This document shows, in pieces, positions 6,371 to 11,977 of a stretch of 11,977 nt of DNA. The notes beneath the pieces were generated by a model. The model did not search any database. It saw nothing but the letters and a program-made list of their open reading frames with translations, and was not told the DNA's origin. Source of the stretch: an uncultured Flavobacteriales bacterium (GTDB taxonomy: Bacteria > Bacteroidota > Bacteroidia > Palsa-965); NCBI GenBank assembly GCA_946478675.1, contig CAMLEF010000116.1, positions 1-11,977 on the forward strand, written 5' to 3'. The stretch's first letter is position 1. Each line of letters opens with the position of its first letter. The translations under genes and the position numbers were made by a program.

Positions 6371-6598
6371 CAGGACTAAAGTCCTGGAAAGTAGGTGGGT
6401 GTTAAGGTCGACCCTGAAGGGTCGACTTAGTTGTTCCTCTCAGATTCATATACCGTCCTGGTTGGACGCAGAAGAAATGCAAGCGATGCAATAGCATTAA
6501 TCAGCCGGTATCTGCAAGGGGCCGAATAACCAGCAATAAAAAAAGCCGACCCTTCAGGGTCGGCCATAGTGAAACTATGATGACGGGCTTTAGCCCTG
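6371..6598. repeat. Nested palindromic element (REP/MITE-like) between convergent genes
   Basis: Four palindromes are arranged symmetrically. P1, CAGGACTAAAGTCCTG, is at 6371-6386. P2 is at 6407-6426, with 9-bp arms beginning GTCGACCCT. P3 is at 6545-6564, with 9-bp arms beginning GCCGACCCT. P4 is at 6583-6598, with core GGGCTTTAGCCC. P3 is the inverted copy of P2 (loop TC against GA), and P4 is an inverted, partly degenerate copy of P1. The gaps P1-P2 (20 nt) and P3-P4 (18 nt) are similar in length. Another small hairpin, CATAGT-GAA-ACTATG, lies at 6565-6579. The central 118 bp has no long reading frame. The layout resembles a non-autonomous mobile element or paired REP sequence with structured ends. 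Mobility is not shown by this window alone. Confidence 0.7.
6538..6564 (-). terminator. Candidate intrinsic terminator for gldD
   Basis: Read on the minus strand, palindrome P3 forms a perfect 9-bp GC-rich stem (GCCGACCCT / AGGGTCGGC) with a 2-nt apex, followed directly by seven T residues. It lies 46 nt beyond the gldD stop, in the right orientation to end that transcript. It also belongs to the nested palindromic element, so the element may have been recruited as a terminator. Confidence 0.65.
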
Positions 6599-6609
6599 CA
6601 TTTCTCCTG

Positions 6610-7347
6610 CTACTTCTTTTTCTCCTGATCGTCGCTGATCGGGTTCTGATTGATGCCGCCCGGCCGCGACAGCTGCATCTCGATCTGCTTTTCTTCCGGC
6701 GTCAGCTCGCGGTCATTATTTTTCTTTTCTGCAGACGCCGCAGGGGCCGCCGGCGCAGAACCATCTTTCCATTGCATCGTTTCTGCGATGTGATAGATGT
6801 CCTTTTTCAGGAAGTCGAGCACAGGCGCAATGGAATCTTTATTCGGCGTGGCGTAGAAATACAGCGATCCGCGGATGAAATGCTTCGTGCTGTCGGTGAG
6901 GTAGAACATCACCTGCGTGGCCGCATTGCCCGAGAGCGACTGCACGGATCCGTACACCTGCGCATTGGGACGCAGGATCGCGGAGTCGCGCATGCCGCCG
7001 GCCATCTGGTTGTGCGCATCCACGAGCTCCCAGCTTTGATTGATGAGGTCGCGGATCATCGTGTCGTTAGTGATGTCTTTGTAGCTGAGGTAAAGCGTCG
7101 CCTTGAACGGCATGAAGTAGAGGTCGCGCCAGCACGGTTCCGCATTCGGCGCCGCGCTGTGGTACATCTTCGCGTAATCCGGCATCTCGAAGGTGAACGG
7201 GCACTCCTCGTTGTACTGCACGTATTTCTTTTCCGGCAAAGCCAGTCGGAGATAACCGCGCGGACGCGGCGTGCCGGTTCCTTCATCGTCGTCGCATCCT
7301 GCGAAAACGAGCACCAGCATTACGAACGGAAGAAGAAGATGACGCAT
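6610..7347 (-). CDS. gldD: Gliding motility lipoprotein GldD
   Basis: This 245-residue lipoprotein has a signal peptide (MRHLLLPFVMLVLVFAGC) with lipobox Cys18, so it should be lipidated and anchored in the envelope. The body matches GldD. PRPRGYLRLALPEKKY (27-42) is followed by CPFTFEMPDYA (49-59) and CWRDLYF (72-78), then LYLSYKDI, AHNQMAG, VYGSVQSLSGNAAT, FYLTDSTKHFIRGSLYF and PNKDSIAPVL, ending in DIYHIAETMQW at 183-193. GldD is required for gliding and T9SS function in Flavobacterium johnsoniae, although its exact biochemical role is unsettled. A charged, low-complexity tail of about 50 residues (APAAPAASAEKK to QEKKK) extends beyond the conserved core. A TATCTTTG box lies 5 nt upstream of the ATG and a hairpin with a T-run follows the stop, so the gene is probably transcribed alone. 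gldE, a common neighbour elsewhere, is not seen here. Confidence 0.9.
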   Translation of the reverse strand: MRHLLLPFVMLVLVFAGCDDDEGTGTPRPRGYLRLALPEKKYVQYNEECPFTFEMPDYAKMYHSAAPNAEPCWRDLYFMPFKATLYLSYKDITNDTMIRDLINQSWELVDAHNQMAGGMRDSAILRPNAQVYGSVQSLSGNAATQVMFYLTDSTKHFIRGSLYFYATPNKDSIAPVLDFLKKDIYHIAETMQWKDGSAPAAPAASAEKKNNDRELTPEEKQIEMQLSRPGGINQNPISDDQEKKK

Positions 7348-7352
7348 CGTAA

Positions 7353-7360
7353 CAAAGATA
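7353..7360 (-). promoter_or_regulatory. Candidate -7 promoter box (TATCTTTG) for gldD
   Basis: On the minus strand TATCTTTG fits the Bacteroidota consensus TAnnTTTG and ends 5 nt before the gldD ATG, implying a very short leader or a leaderless message. No convincing -33 TTTG is seen about 20 nt further up. Confidence 0.5.
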
Positions 7361-7459
7361 ACGCAACGGGGGGTGATTTGTTACGCCTTTTGACTGCCGG
7401 AACAATCTCTGCGTTCTCCGCGACTCCCTGCCCGTTCCGTTCAGGCGGGTGCGGCCTTT

Positions 7460-9376
7460 TTATTCCACGATAATCTTCTGCACCGAAACGCCTTGCGCAT
7501 TCTGCAGCTGCAGCAAATACACACCGCTGCTCACGCCTTCGAGTGAAAATTTCGTCTGCGTTCCGGAGGCTTGCTGCGTGCGCACTGTTCTTCCCGAAAG
7601 ATCCAGCAACGTCAGCGTGTAGTTTCCGCCCTGCGGCACATCAACGACAATAGCCCCGCTCGCAGGATTCGGGAAAACATTCCAGTCTGCAGCAACGGAA
7701 TTTTCCGCAACACCATTCGGCCACGCATTCAGCGGAAGCGTGATCGACGACGCATACGTGCTGTTCGTGTAGATCGTGTTCGTTGCGACCAGCGGGTTCA
7801 GCAGCGAGTCGCCGTTGTTGCCGGGATACATCGCGTTGCCGTTGTTCATGTTGCGGTTGAAGCGCGGATAATTTGAAGACGTTACGTCGACGCGGATGCG
7901 ATGTCCAGCGAGAAACGCCAGCGACGTATTCGGCAGCGTAATGTCGACGCTGTAATGTTGTCCCGGCACCATCACCGCCGTATCGGAAGCGTTGAAGCCG
8001 TTCCGGAAACGCATGCGATAAACGCCGTCATTCACCAGCATCGATTCTCCTGTCGGGTAAACATCGCAGAGCCGCACGTCGAAGTCCGTGTCTTTTTTGT
8101 CGGAAGAAATTTCGAGATGCACGACGGCATTTCCCGTAAGCACCGCATCCTGCAGCAGCGGCGCAGTCGTAAAGCGAAGAATATCATTGCGTGATTCCAC
8201 CGAATCCGACTGATCGTACGGCCCCTGGTCGAGATCGATGCGCAGCACGGAACCGCCGACCGTCGGTGACGGATCGTTCGGATCGTAGTTGTACGAAAGC
8301 GAACCTGCTGCTGTCGAAGGCGCAATCACATCCATCGTTGTGTCCGTGTGGAAATACAACGTCACCGGCGTAAATCCTGCGGGCGGCCACGCAGCGGTAT
8401 TCTGCCAGGTGTCTTGTCCCATGCGGAAATACTGAATATACGGCGTCGTGTTCCAGCCGTTGGAAATATTGCGCAGGTAATAATCGAAGAACACGTTCGC
8501 CAGCGAATCGCTCCATCCCGCAGCGGCAGGATACGAAAGCTGTCCCTGGTTCGCGGAGCCGACGGAAGACGTGCCGTGCCCGCCATGTGTCCACGGGCCC
8601 ATCAGCAGGCGATGCTGGTTCTGCACGTTCACCGGCGATTGCGTGCGCAGCTCGTTGAAGAAATCGATCATGAGATCGGTGTTGTGATCGTACCATCCGC
8701 CGATCATCAGCGCAGGCACGCGGATGCTGTCGGGATAATCGTTCGGATTTTCGGCGCCGTATTGCCAGACGAGGTTGTGCACGGGATTCGCCAGCAGGAA
8801 AGGCGAGAGGCCGTAACCGAGCCCGTCGAGCTGCTCCACATATTCCGTGCGGTAACAACCGTTCGGAAAATATTCCTGGTATTCGAACTGCGGCCCGGCC
8901 ACGAGCGGACAAATGCAGGTGAGATGCGGCGGATTGTATTCCGCCGTTTGAAACTGCACTTTCCCCAATGCGGAAGGTCCCCACGTGCCGATCTTGCCGT
9001 TGCTCCACGATTGCGCAGCGATCCATTCGACAGCGGAATAACCGTCTTCTCCATGCGAAGGCGCACCCGAATGCATCGCCTGGAAGCCGCCGTAAAATCC
9101 GCGCCAGTCGGTGACGACAAACGCATAATTGCTTGCGTTAAGGTTGATGCCGACGCCCAGCGGAAGACCGGTGTAGCGTGCGATCTGCCGGTTGTACGGC
9201 GTTTGAATGAGAATGACGGGGCCGTTCGTCCATCCCGCGGGGAGATAAACATCCGCAGGCAACTTTTCGCCATCGGACATCGGGATGGAATCGACGGTAG
9301 GGAAGAGGAGCTGGATCTGCGCGGGGAGGAGCGCGGGGAAAAGTGCAAGGGTAAAAAGCGTAAGCAGATTTTTCAT
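7460..9376 (-). CDS. Secreted CocE/NonD-family serine hydrolase (X-Pro dipeptidyl-peptidase-like) with T9SS sorting domain
   Basis: This 638-residue exported alpha/beta hydrolase has a signal peptide (MKNLLTLFTLALFPALLPAQ). It has all the active-site features of the CocE/NonD and S15 families: TPYNR (59-63) with oxyanion-type Tyr61, nucleophile Ser135 in GPSALG, Asp230 in GGWYDHNTD and His264 in GPWTHGG. Known relatives cleave acyl esters or amides (cocaine esterase, glutaryl-7-ACA acylase) or X-Pro peptides; the substrate here is unknown. Residues ~335-550 form the jelly-roll PepX_C-like domain (VTLYFHTD, FTTAPLLQDAVLTGNAVVHLEIS, DFDVRLCDVYPTG, GHRIRVDVTSSNYPRF). Residues ~565-638 are a T9SS sorting domain (NVFPNPASG, LLDLSGRTV, GVYLLQL...QKIIVE). 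The start lies 13 nt after the upstream unknown membrane-protein gene, so the two may share a transcript. The complete triad suggests an active enzyme at the cell surface or outside. Confidence 0.9.
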   Translation of the reverse strand: MKNLLTLFTLALFPALLPAQIQLLFPTVDSIPMSDGEKLPADVYLPAGWTNGPVILIQTPYNRQIARYTGLPLGVGINLNASNYAFVVTDWRGFYGGFQAMHSGAPSHGEDGYSAVEWIAAQSWSNGKIGTWGPSALGKVQFQTAEYNPPHLTCICPLVAGPQFEYQEYFPNGCYRTEYVEQLDGLGYGLSPFLLANPVHNLVWQYGAENPNDYPDSIRVPALMIGGWYDHNTDLMIDFFNELRTQSPVNVQNQHRLLMGPWTHGGHGTSSVGSANQGQLSYPAAAGWSDSLANVFFDYYLRNISNGWNTTPYIQYFRMGQDTWQNTAAWPPAGFTPVTLYFHTDTTMDVIAPSTAAGSLSYNYDPNDPSPTVGGSVLRIDLDQGPYDQSDSVESRNDILRFTTAPLLQDAVLTGNAVVHLEISSDKKDTDFDVRLCDVYPTGESMLVNDGVYRMRFRNGFNASDTAVMVPGQHYSVDITLPNTSLAFLAGHRIRVDVTSSNYPRFNRNMNNGNAMYPGNNGDSLLNPLVATNTIYTNSTYASSITLPLNAWPNGVAENSVAADWNVFPNPASGAIVVDVPQGGNYTLTLLDLSGRTVRTQQASGTQTKFSLEGVSSGVYLLQLQNAQGVSVQKIIVE

Positions 9377-9389
9377 TGGAGAAACAGTT

Positions 9390-10019
9390 TCAGGTTTCGT
9401 GTTCCGGGTATTCGCCCGTTGGACAATGAAAAACTAAAACGGTATAATGCGTATTGGTAATCATTCTGTCGCGCTTCTTGATTTGTTTACGAATATCGAT
9501 CCAGACCATCCAATGATGAAACAACGATGGTAGGTAGCCTCTGCGATGGAGCTTGACGGATCCGTAATAAATCGTGCTTTCGTCGAGAAGAAAAATAAAG
9601 TAACGGCGACTATGCGGTAATCCTTCCACTACGGCCTCGTCGTCAGTCAGCACAACACAGGTTTCTTTAGGATTTTGAAAGCTGTAACTATAGGCAGCAG
9701 CAAAATCGCGGAGGAGTTTCAGGTTCTCATCAAACGTTCCTTTTGTTCGGATGGGCCGAAGAAAGTTCCTGGTAAAAACGCGGTAAAGTGCGACGGGGCA
9801 AATAAATAAAGCATAGAAAATATACAGCGTGTAGATCAACTTTTCATTGTCGCCCCAGGCTGAACGATCTTGTTTTATAAGGAAAATCGCTCCAAAAATA
9901 GCCGGTAGCAGAAATGCAAAGCCCTGCAGACTTTCTTCGAGCGTTTTGCGTTGCGGTTCCTCGTACACCAGTCGTTTGCTGCTGATGCTTTGTTCAGTAT
10001 CGATCGGGGGTAAATACAT
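9390..10019 (-). CDS. Unknown two-helix membrane protein
   Basis: This 209-residue protein is not recognised. A polar N-terminus of about 30 residues (LVYEEPQRKTLEESLQ) is followed by two hydrophobic helices, about 32-49 (QGFAFLLPAIFGAIFLIK) and 61-80 (LIYTLYIFYALFICPVALYR), joined by a short acidic loop. The rest (90-209) is a soluble, mixed domain with short beta-like stretches such as TCVVLTDDEAVVEGL, RYFIFLLDESTIYYGS and THYTVLVFHC. That layout resembles small proteins with a cytoplasmic domain that reads its own membrane state, but no family name is justified. The reading frame looks visibly more AT-rich than its neighbours, hinting at an accessory or recently acquired gene. It begins 12 nt past the ssb terminator and ends 13 nt before the hydrolase gene. 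Confidence 0.65.
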   Translation of the reverse strand: MYLPPIDTEQSISSKRLVYEEPQRKTLEESLQGFAFLLPAIFGAIFLIKQDRSAWGDNEKLIYTLYIFYALFICPVALYRVFTRNFLRPIRTKGTFDENLKLLRDFAAAYSYSFQNPKETCVVLTDDEAVVEGLPHSRRYFIFLLDESTIYYGSVKLHRRGYLPSLFHHWMVWIDIRKQIKKRDRMITNTHYTVLVFHCPTGEYPEHET

Positions 10020-10030
10020 TTTATAAAAAT

Positions 10031-10063
10031 AAAAAAAGGCCTTCCCGCAAGAGAAAGCCTTTT
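10031..10063 (-). terminator. Intrinsic terminator of ssb
   Basis: On the minus strand a stem of at least 9 bp (AAGGCTTTC / GAAGGCCTT, one G-U pair, arms at 10053-10061 and 10036-10044) is followed by seven T residues, 15 nt past the ssb stop. The outer A/T bases extend the stem by two pairs. The flanking A and T runs also allow some plus-strand activity. Confidence 0.8.
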
Positions 10064-10078
10064 GAAAATCAATGCTGC

Positions 10079-10618
10079 TTAGAACGGCAGGTCGTCCGGT
10101 GAATCCGGCAGCACCGCGGGGTGATTCGGGTCGGTGTTCGGATCGATATTCGGGAGCTGCTGTTGCTGCTGGTAATATTGCTGCTGCGTCGTGTTACCGG
10201 AAGAAGAAGTCGTGTTGTTGTTCTGCTGGTAATTGGAATTCTGCTGGTAGGGGCGCTGCTGGTAACCGCCCTGCTGCTGCTGGTCGTCGCGACGGGAAAG
10301 GATCGTGAGCACGTCGCCGAAAATTTCCGTGGTATAGCGCTTGTTGCCGTCTTTGTCTTCCCAGCTGCGGCTGCGGATCTTGCCTTCGAGATAAACCATC
10401 TGCCCTTTGCGTACATATTTCTCCGCTACTTCGGCGAGCCTGCGCCACAGCACGATCTGGTGCCACTCGGTCTGCTCGTTCTTGTTGCCGTTCTTGTCGC
10501 GGAACGTCTCGGTTGTCGCGATGGGAAAATTCGCGACTGCAATTCCTCCTTCGAGGTAGCGCACTTCCGGATCTTTTCCAATGTTGCCGATCAGGATCAC
10601 TTTGTTTACGCCTGCCAT
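10079..10618 (-). CDS. ssb: Single-stranded DNA-binding protein SSB
   Basis: This 179-residue SSB binds single-stranded DNA as a tetramer during replication, repair and recombination. The N-terminal OB fold (about 1-108) contains [40 protein letters not shown] with the base-stacking Trp52 and Trp58, and [16 protein letters not shown] with Trp86. The linker (about 112-155) is strongly Gln/Asn/Tyr-rich. The C-terminus DSPDDLPF is the acidic tip that recruits partner proteins. Length is typical. The ATG at 10618 has a TATCTTTG promoter box 43 nt upstream and a strong terminator follows the stop, so it is transcribed as a single gene. The DNA of the Gln-rich linker is a run of CTG-like triplets on the plus strand, a slippage-prone tract. 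Confidence 0.97.
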   Translation of the reverse strand: MAGVNKVILIGNIGKDPEVRYLEGGIAVANFPIATTETFRDKNGNKNEQTEWHQIVLWRRLAEVAEKYVRKGQMVYLEGKIRSRSWEDKDGNKRYTTEIFGDVLTILSRRDDQQQQGGYQQRPYQQNSNYQQNNNTTSSSGNTTQQQYYQQQQQLPNIDPNTDPNHPAVLPDSPDDLPF

Positions 10619-10661
10619 AATAATGTGGGTTAGATTCTACTAAAGATATTGGTGTGTATCA

Positions 10662-10669
10662 CAAAGATA
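10662..10669 (-). promoter_or_regulatory. Candidate -7 promoter box (TATCTTTG) for ssb
   Basis: On the minus strand TATCTTTG matches TAnnTTTG and is identical to the box in front of gldD. It would give a leader of about 36-38 nt before the ssb ATG. The -33 region is not conserved in an obvious way. Confidence 0.55.
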
Positions 10670-10815
10670 ACACTTGCCGCGATCCATAGCAGCCTCACCG
10701 GTTCACAGGAACAGGCACCCGCTAAACAGCACGATCGCCGCAATGACCAGCCGCGGTTGATCAGAAGATCTGGCATTGCCCCAACGCTTGACTTGTAATT
10801 TGACGAAGAAATTGG

Positions 10816-10847
10816 TTTGATGTCCGCGTTCAGGCGGGATACTTTTA
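10816..10847 (+). promoter_or_regulatory. Candidate promoter for the propeller-protein gene
   Basis: TTTG at 10816-10819 and TACTTTTA at 10840-10847 are separated by 20 nt. This matches the Bacteroidota -33 (TTTG) and -7 (TAnnTTTG, one mismatch) elements and their usual spacing. Initiation would occur near 10853, about 19 nt before the ATG. Confidence 0.45.
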
Positions 10848-10871
10848 GTACGGTTTACAAACAGCGTATCC

Positions 10872-11977
10872 ATGAAACTGTTCTTCTTCTCCCTGGTGAT
10901 CCTGCTGGTTGTTGCAGGAAAAGCGCAATCCGCATTCGAGCGCGCGTATGGATTTTCATCGAATGAAACGGCAGGTGCTTTGACTGCTGCAGAGAATGGC
11001 TCGCTCTTGCTGGGTGGGCAAGCCGGCGTCACGGCTTTCCTGGTGAAGGTGAATGCTGCGGGTGATACGCTCTGGCAGCATGCTTATCCGGATACCGTAG
11101 GTCGTTCGATCTCTTCCATCATCGTACTCCACGATGGCGGCTATTTGCTTACGGCGCAAACGTATTATTATAATCCTCAATCATTGCTGCTCATTAATGC
11201 CGATTCTTCGGGTACTGAACGCTGGCGCAAAACGATCCCGGTGTTCTGCGACAATCCGCACGTGTGTGAAGCAGCCGACAGCTCATTGTACATCGGCATG
11301 CGCGGAAGTGCCGGACCATCGTCGATGAGCCTGCTGAAGTGCAGCGCCTCGGGAAATATGCTGTGGCAGCGCTTCTATCCGACCGGCCCGGCCAACGATT
11401 ATTTTGCCGATCTCGATGCCACGCCCGACGGCGGTCTGCTCCTTACCGGCACTTCTTATAATCTCGGACAAGGGCCGGTTACTTATATCCTCAAAACCGA
11501 TCTGCAGGGCGATTCAGTCTGGTCGCGCAATTTCGGGTACAACCTTCATGTCGCGAACGCAGCCGTAACTCCCGATAGCGGATTTGTTTTCGGCGGTTAT
11601 TTCACTACCACCGGCTGGGCGGATCATCCTGCGTTGGAAAAAACAGATGCGGCGGGTAACACGGAATGGTTTCATTATTTCCCTGTAGGAAACGGAAGTG
11701 ATCACGCAGGATATTGTGCAGTAACGCCGGTTGGTTATGCAATGGCGTGCCTGGAATGGGTCAGCTCCAACGGAATTTCCTGCGACATCCGGATTCTGCA
11801 GGTAGATACTGCCGGTACAGTGACATGGACCAATCTTCTGGGAGGAGCACAATACGAACAGCCGGCAGCAATCGTGGAACGTCCCGGCAATGGCATTGCG
11901 GTGTTGGGTACTACCGGCAGCTGTGGATTTGGTGGGGATGATTTCTACCTGGCGAGCACCGATTCTTCCGGCCTTAC
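10872..11977 (+). CDS. Secreted repeat protein, probable beta-propeller (3' truncated)
   Basis: The frame opens at the ATG at 10872 and runs without a stop to the right edge (368 complete codons). A signal peptide (MKLFFFSLVILLVVAGKAQ) directs export. The mature protein consists of repeats of about 50 residues, each with a strand, a G-G or T-G turn and the motif L-x-K-x-D-x-x-G-[D/N]-x-x-W: LVKVNAAGDTLW, LINADSSGTERW, LKCSASGNMLW, LKTDLQGDSVW, EKTDAAGNTEW, LQVDTAGTVTW and a final cut-off ASTDSSGL. The motif tryptophans fall at residues 68, 118, 165, 217, 266 and 319, a period of 47-53. This is typical of Bacteroidota secreted propeller proteins, which usually end in a T9SS sorting domain; that end is not visible. 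Ligand and role are unknown. Partners may lie beyond the window. Confidence 0.85.
   Translation, partial: MKLFFFSLVILLVVAGKAQSAFERAYGFSSNETAGALTAAENGSLLLGGQAGVTAFLVKVNAAGDTLWQHAYPDTVGRSISSIIVLHDGGYLLTAQTYYYNPQSLLLINADSSGTERWRKTIPVFCDNPHVCEAADSSLYIGMRGSAGPSSMSLLKCSASGNMLWQRFYPTGPANDYFADLDATPDGGLLLTGTSYNLGQGPVTYILKTDLQGDSVWSRNFGYNLHVANAAVTPDSGFVFGGYFTTTGWADHPALEKTDAAGNTEWFHYFPVGNGSDHAGYCAVTPVGYAMACLEWVSSNGISCDIRILQVDTAGTVTWTNLLGGAQYEQPAAIVERPGNGIAVLGTTGSCGFGGDDFYLASTDSSGL

Larger units (their letters stand above)
10619..10871. other. Divergent intergenic region between ssb and the propeller-protein gene
   Basis: This 253-bp gap holds the ssb promoter box on the minus strand and a candidate promoter for the plus-strand gene. 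A minus-strand frame of 56 codons (10873 down to 10703) is open and ends in a hydrophobic tail (RLVIAAIVLFSGCLFL). Its ATG shares the CATG palindrome with the start codon of the plus-strand gene. I do not recognise the peptide, and no promoter precedes it outside the neighbouring coding region, so I leave it uncalled. Confidence 0.4.

Noticed and set aside
7431..7450. Possible hairpin terminator CCCG...CGGG after the hydrolase gene
   Set aside because: Only four pairs with an 11-nt loop, and on the minus strand the T-rich stretch is on the wrong side.
6577..7473. Plus-strand open frame opposite gldD
   Set aside because: It mirrors a clear GldD gene and starts inside the palindromic element; the product is Arg/His/Val-rich without motifs.
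7438..10838. 12-bp direct repeat CGTTCAGGCGGG at 7438 and 10827
   Set aside because: A few exact 12-mers are expected by chance in 12 kb, and the flanks do not match.

Overview
The window is chromosomal DNA from a member of the Bacteroidota, probably a Flavobacteriales- or Sphingobacteriales-like lineage with moderately high GC. Four things support this. Two proteins end in type IX secretion (T9SS) sorting domains. A gliding-motility lipoprotein of the GldD family is present. The haem A synthase has the family-typical Bacteroidota insert. Promoter boxes of the form TAnnTTTG recur in front of genes, while Shine-Dalgarno sites are largely absent. No tRNA, rRNA, CRISPR array or recognisable transposase was found.

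Layout: 2-862 (+) is the 3' end of a secreted multihaem-cytochrome-like protein with a T9SS sorting domain. 930-1214 (+) is a small three-helix membrane protein. 1354-3394 (+) is a tight pair, a GT4-like glycosyltransferase and a ketopantoate-reductase-like dehydrogenase. 3561-5200 (+) is a translationally coupled ECF sigma factor and a membrane protein that looks like its anti-sigma partner, with a periplasmic TPR domain. 5313-6356 (+) is haem A synthase (CtaA). The minus-strand block follows: gldD (6610-7347), a secreted CocE/NonD-type serine hydrolase with a T9SS sorting domain (7460-9376), an unrecognised two-helix membrane protein (9390-10019) and ssb (10079-10618). From 10872 (+) a secreted repeat protein, probably a beta-propeller, runs off the right edge.

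The most interesting non-coding signals lie in the gaps. Between the convergent ctaA and gldD genes sits an approximately 228-bp element (6371-6598) built from nested palindromes. The outer pair and the inner pair are each inverted copies of one another, and both pairs differ by compensatory base changes. This suggests a folded REP/MITE-like element. Three other gaps hold short fold-back repeats, at 883-920, 3393-3453 and 5206-5298. The latter two are clearly made of tandem 8-bp units on one arm and inverted 8-bp units on the other, although their unit sequences are unrelated.

The genes look like a mix of housekeeping functions (ssb, ctaA) and envelope or secretion functions: T9SS cargo, GldD, a membrane sigma regulator and a glycosyltransferase. 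No single defence or biosynthetic system is apparent. The best candidates for something undescribed are the intergenic fold-back elements and the sigma/TPR-anti-sigma pair.
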